A stretch of DNA of 7,697 bases, taken from NCBI GenBank assembly GCA_043784605.1, contig JAYVYD010000053.1:1-7697 (forward strand). Direction: 5' to 3'. Both the position numbers and the translations under genes were made by a program. Origin of the DNA: JANYHY01 sp043784605 (GTDB lineage: Bacteria; Myxococcota_A; Polyangia; Polyangiales; Polyangiaceae). Position 1 is the stretch's first letter. Each line of letters begins with the position of its first letter. This document shows, one piece after another, positions 6,408 through 7,697 of this stretch. The notes below the pieces were generated by a model. It made no database searches, was not told where the DNA came from, and saw only the letters and a list, made by a program, of their open reading frames with translations.

Positions 6408-6998
6408 TCAATCGAGGGAGCCCTTGGTCGACGGGATGCCGGACACGCGCGGATCGATGCGCGTAGCGGCCGCGAGCGCCTTCGCGAACGCCTTGAACGA
6501 GATCTCTACGATGTGATGCAGGATGGTGCCGGCGTGCGAGACGACGTGGAGGTTGCACTGCGCGCCGCGCGCGAACCCCTCGAAGAAGACCTCGACGAGC
6601 TCGGTGTCGAAGTCGCCGATCTTGGTCTTCGGGAGCGGCACCTCCCAGACGAAGAACGTCCGACCCGAGAGATCGATCGCGCAGGTCGATCGCGCCTCGT
6701 CCATCGGCAGTGTCGCCCAGCCGTAACGCGCGATGCCTGACTTGTCACCGAGCGCCTTCAGCACGGTCTGACCGAGCACGATGCCGAGGTCCTCGGTCGT
6801 GTGGTGACCGTCGATCTGCACGTCGCCCGTCGCTTTGATCTCGAGATCGATCATCCCGTGCCGCGCGATCTGATCGAGCATGTGGCTCAAAAATGGCAGC
6901 GGCGTGTCGATTTTACTCACGCCTGTTCCGTCGAGGTCGAGCGCTATCGAGACGCCCGTCTCTTGGGTCGTGCGAGTCATCGTGGCCTTACGAGGCAT
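6408..6998 (-). CDS. hisB: Imidazoleglycerol-phosphate dehydratase HisB
   Basis: A 196-residue monofunctional HisB. It catalyses the Mn-dependent dehydration of imidazole glycerol phosphate to imidazole acetol phosphate, the sixth step of histidine synthesis, in the cytoplasm. Visible signatures are R-T-x-E-T (9-13), FLSHMLDQIARHG (36-48), DGHHTTEDLGI (63-73), MDEA (99-102), HHIVEISFKAFA (161-172) and the C-terminal STKGSL (190-195). The metal-binding histidine pairs H65/H66 and H161/H162 are present. There is no N-terminal phosphatase domain, unlike the E. coli fusion. ATG 6998 aligns with the family's conserved start region, but its only purine-rich SD-like sequence abuts the ATG. ATG 6980 (residue 7) has TAAGG at good spacing and is a real alternative. 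No other his genes are visible; upstream is non-coding DNA and downstream a regulator, so the pathway genes must lie elsewhere or beyond the window. Confidence 0.96.
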   Translation of the reverse strand: MPRKATMTRTTQETGVSIALDLDGTGVSKIDTPLPFLSHMLDQIARHGMIDLEIKATGDVQIDGHHTTEDLGIVLGQTVLKALGDKSGIARYGWATLPMDEARSTCAIDLSGRTFFVWEVPLPKTKIGDFDTELVEVFFEGFARGAQCNLHVVSHAGTILHHIVEISFKAFAKALAAATRIDPRVSGIPSTKGSLD

Positions 6999-7219
6999 CT
7001 CCCAAGTAAAGCACTCTCGACGTGATCAGCCCAATTAGACGCCACTGATTCACAGGAAGCTGGAAAGACGGCACGGACGACTCGCGAAATCCCAATAGAC
7101 CTGTGTTCCTTGGGGTGGGTAACGTCAGTCTTCCCGACTTCCCGACCTCCCGTGAATTGTCGCCGCCTTCGGCGAACGACAACACCTGAGCGGTTTGGCT
7201 TCGCCAGCATCAAGTCTCG
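6999..7219. other. Non-coding stretch upstream of hisB with short repeats
   Basis: No convincing gene: frames here give Arg/Ser-rich peptides without recognisable motifs. It holds an 8-bp tandem repeat (TTCCCGAC at 7131-7138 and 7139-7146, partial third unit to 7154) and a 6-bp stem with CCTT loop (7160-7175) that has no T-run on either strand. A weak minus-strand promoter-like pair, TTGGGC (7034-7029) and TTTACT (7010-7005) with 18 bp between, would start transcription almost at the hisB ATG. If the neighbouring lipoprotein is truncated, part of this DNA may be its decayed 3' portion. Confidence 0.5.
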
Positions 7220-7483
7220 TCAGTGGGAACCTTGGTCCGGCGGGCACGTCTGCAGCACGGTCCCGTTGGCGTCGATGACATTGCGCAGATGGGCGCTGCA
7301 TCCCAAGGCCTTCGTGGTGTCGGCGAAGGACGCCTCTGGAAACACGGGGACGACAACGTCCTGCTGGCCACCGTCTCCGCTCGCGTCTGGCCCATCGAAC
7401 GGGTTGTTGGCGTCCGAGCCGCCACACGCGAATGCGACAGAGACCGAACCCAAGCCGACCATCGGAAGAGCAAGAAAGCGCAT
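7220..7483 (-). CDS. Short lipoprotein, probably truncated N-terminus of a myxobacterial surface lipoprotein
   Basis: An 87-residue ORF with a lipoprotein signal peptide: MRFLALPMVGLGSVSVAFAC, lipidated C20 in a slightly atypical AFAC box. A low-complexity Gly/Asp/Asn linker (21-42) follows, then a small block GCSAHLRNVIDANGTVLQTC (61-80) ending PPDQGSH. That block resembles, from memory, the cysteine-rich segment that in larger myxobacterial lipoproteins (including IgGFc-binding-domain types) precedes the main domain and usually reads near DCNG and CPPDQGC. Here two of the expected cysteines are Ala72 and Ser86, and the frame stops just where the protein should continue. I therefore suspect a remnant or pseudogene, though a genuine small lipoprotein cannot be excluded. 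The ATG at 7483 is preferred over TTG at 7489; neither has a clear SD. It sits between an IS end and the hisB upstream region, a setting where rearrangement is plausible. Confidence 0.6.
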   Translation of the reverse strand: MRFLALPMVGLGSVSVAFACGGSDANNPFDGPDASGDGGQQDVVVPVFPEASFADTTKALGCSAHLRNVIDANGTVLQTCPPDQGSH

Positions 7484-7587
7484 GTTCAAAGCATCGCGCG
7501 CCGCACGCCGTTTCGCTAGCGGCCTAGTCTAAGGCCTCCGGTCAATATTATCTTGCTATCTTGATCGCCGCATGATCTAGCGTATCT
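7484..7587. other. Gap between lipoprotein remnant and transposase, probable IS terminus
   Basis: This stretch separates divergent genes. It is locally richer in A and T (about 7541-7575) than the surrounding DNA. A small inverted repeat, GGCCT (7521-7525) and AGGCC (7532-7536), is present. The left terminal inverted repeat of the ISAzo13-type element should lie here, but without the other IS end it cannot be delimited. Confidence 0.4.
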
Positions 7588-7697
7588 GTGCGGCGCGACA
7601 CTGAGAGTGAGGAGGTCATTGTTGCAAAGTACGCAGCGATCTCGGGCGTCCTCGACGAGCGGTCGCGGCGAGTGTGGGCGGCGACGGAGTCCCGAGC
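7588..7697 (+). CDS. ISAzo13-family transposase, 5' fragment cut by window edge
   Basis: The plus-strand frame open from 7576 to the window end encodes AKYAAISGVLDERSRRVWAA followed by TESRA. From memory this is the N-terminal signature of ISAzo13-family (Rhodopirellula-type DDE, PF07592-like) transposases, where LDERxRRxWAAxEA is followed by a helix-turn-helix and the catalytic domain, here beyond the window. It is the only plus-strand frame in the window with a recognisable family motif. The start is uncertain. GTG 7588 is the only conventional in-frame start but lacks an SD. A strong GAGGAGG (7609-7615) lies just before an in-frame ATT (7618). The TTG at 7622, at ideal SD spacing, is in another frame. 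Whether the element is intact cannot be judged from this fragment. Confidence 0.72.
   Translation, partial: MRRDTESEEVIVAKYAAISGVLDERSRRVWAATESR
7588..7697 (+). mobile_element. ISAzo13-like insertion sequence, left part only
   Basis: Inferred solely from the transposase N-terminal signature at 7621-7697. The outer boundary is probably between 7537 and 7588, but no terminal repeat or target duplication can be confirmed because the other end is outside the window. Confidence 0.55.

Noticed and set aside
7041..7060. TGTGA half-site upstream of hisB as a CRP operator
   Set aside because: TGTGA on the minus strand has no matching TCACA half at the correct spacing, and the local regulator has an altered recognition helix.
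7160..7175. Hairpin as a rho-independent terminator
   Set aside because: The stem is only 6 bp and neither strand has a T-run after it.
7110..7532. 140-codon plus-strand frame over the lipoprotein region
   Set aside because: No recognisable motif, while the opposite strand shows a clear signal peptide and lipobox.
1..7697. CRISPR array, tRNA or rRNA genes, defence or toxin-antitoxin modules
   Set aside because: No regularly spaced repeats, cloverleaf-like segments or matching protein motifs were seen on either strand.

Overview
The window is GC-rich and looks like a chromosomal segment of a myxobacterium (Myxococcota, perhaps Polyangiales). Four things point there: strong GC bias at third codon positions, a Tgl/PilF-type pilotin lipoprotein next to a RodZ-type gene, a small Asp/Gly-rich lipoprotein whose tail resembles myxobacterial surface lipoproteins, and the start of an ISAzo13-type transposase. 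This assignment rests on family resemblance, not on a marker gene. Every complete gene is on the minus strand. The only plus-strand coding signal I accept is the transposase start at the right edge.

Layout, read in the direction of transcription (right to left): the right edge (about 7576-7697) holds the 5' end of an ISAzo13-family transposase on the plus strand. Next comes a short lipoprotein ORF (7220-7483) that looks like the amputated N-terminus of a larger surface lipoprotein. A 221-bp non-coding stretch (6999-7219) with a small 8-bp tandem repeat follows, then hisB (6408-6998) and a Crp/Fnr-family regulator (5674-6381). A 96-bp gap contains a good sigma70-like promoter (TTGACG, 17 bp, TAGAAG). 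It opens a tightly packed seven-gene run: Tgl/PilF-like TPR lipoprotein (4741-5577), short RodZ-like protein (4284-4733), recO (3556-4284), PfkB-family sugar kinase (2603-3556), DUF971/GBBH-like N-terminal domain protein (2241-2594), murJ (637-2244) and engB (3-623). Junctions in this run are 1-4 bp overlaps or gaps of 7-13 bp, so the genes are probably cotranscribed and partly translationally coupled.

Functionally, the run joins envelope and shape genes (pilotin, RodZ-like, MurJ) with DNA repair (RecO), ribosome assembly (EngB), a sugar kinase of unknown substrate and a putative zinc-binding small protein. The pilotin-RodZ pairing matches a known gene order (pilF-rodZ in gammaproteobacteria). 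The rest looks like a housekeeping growth operon rather than one pathway. I did not find a defence system, CRISPR array, RNA gene or clearly novel multi-gene system. The most unusual items are the domain-poor RodZ, the second cysteine cluster in the DUF971 protein, the altered recognition helix of the Crp-like regulator, and the decayed lipoprotein beside an IS end.
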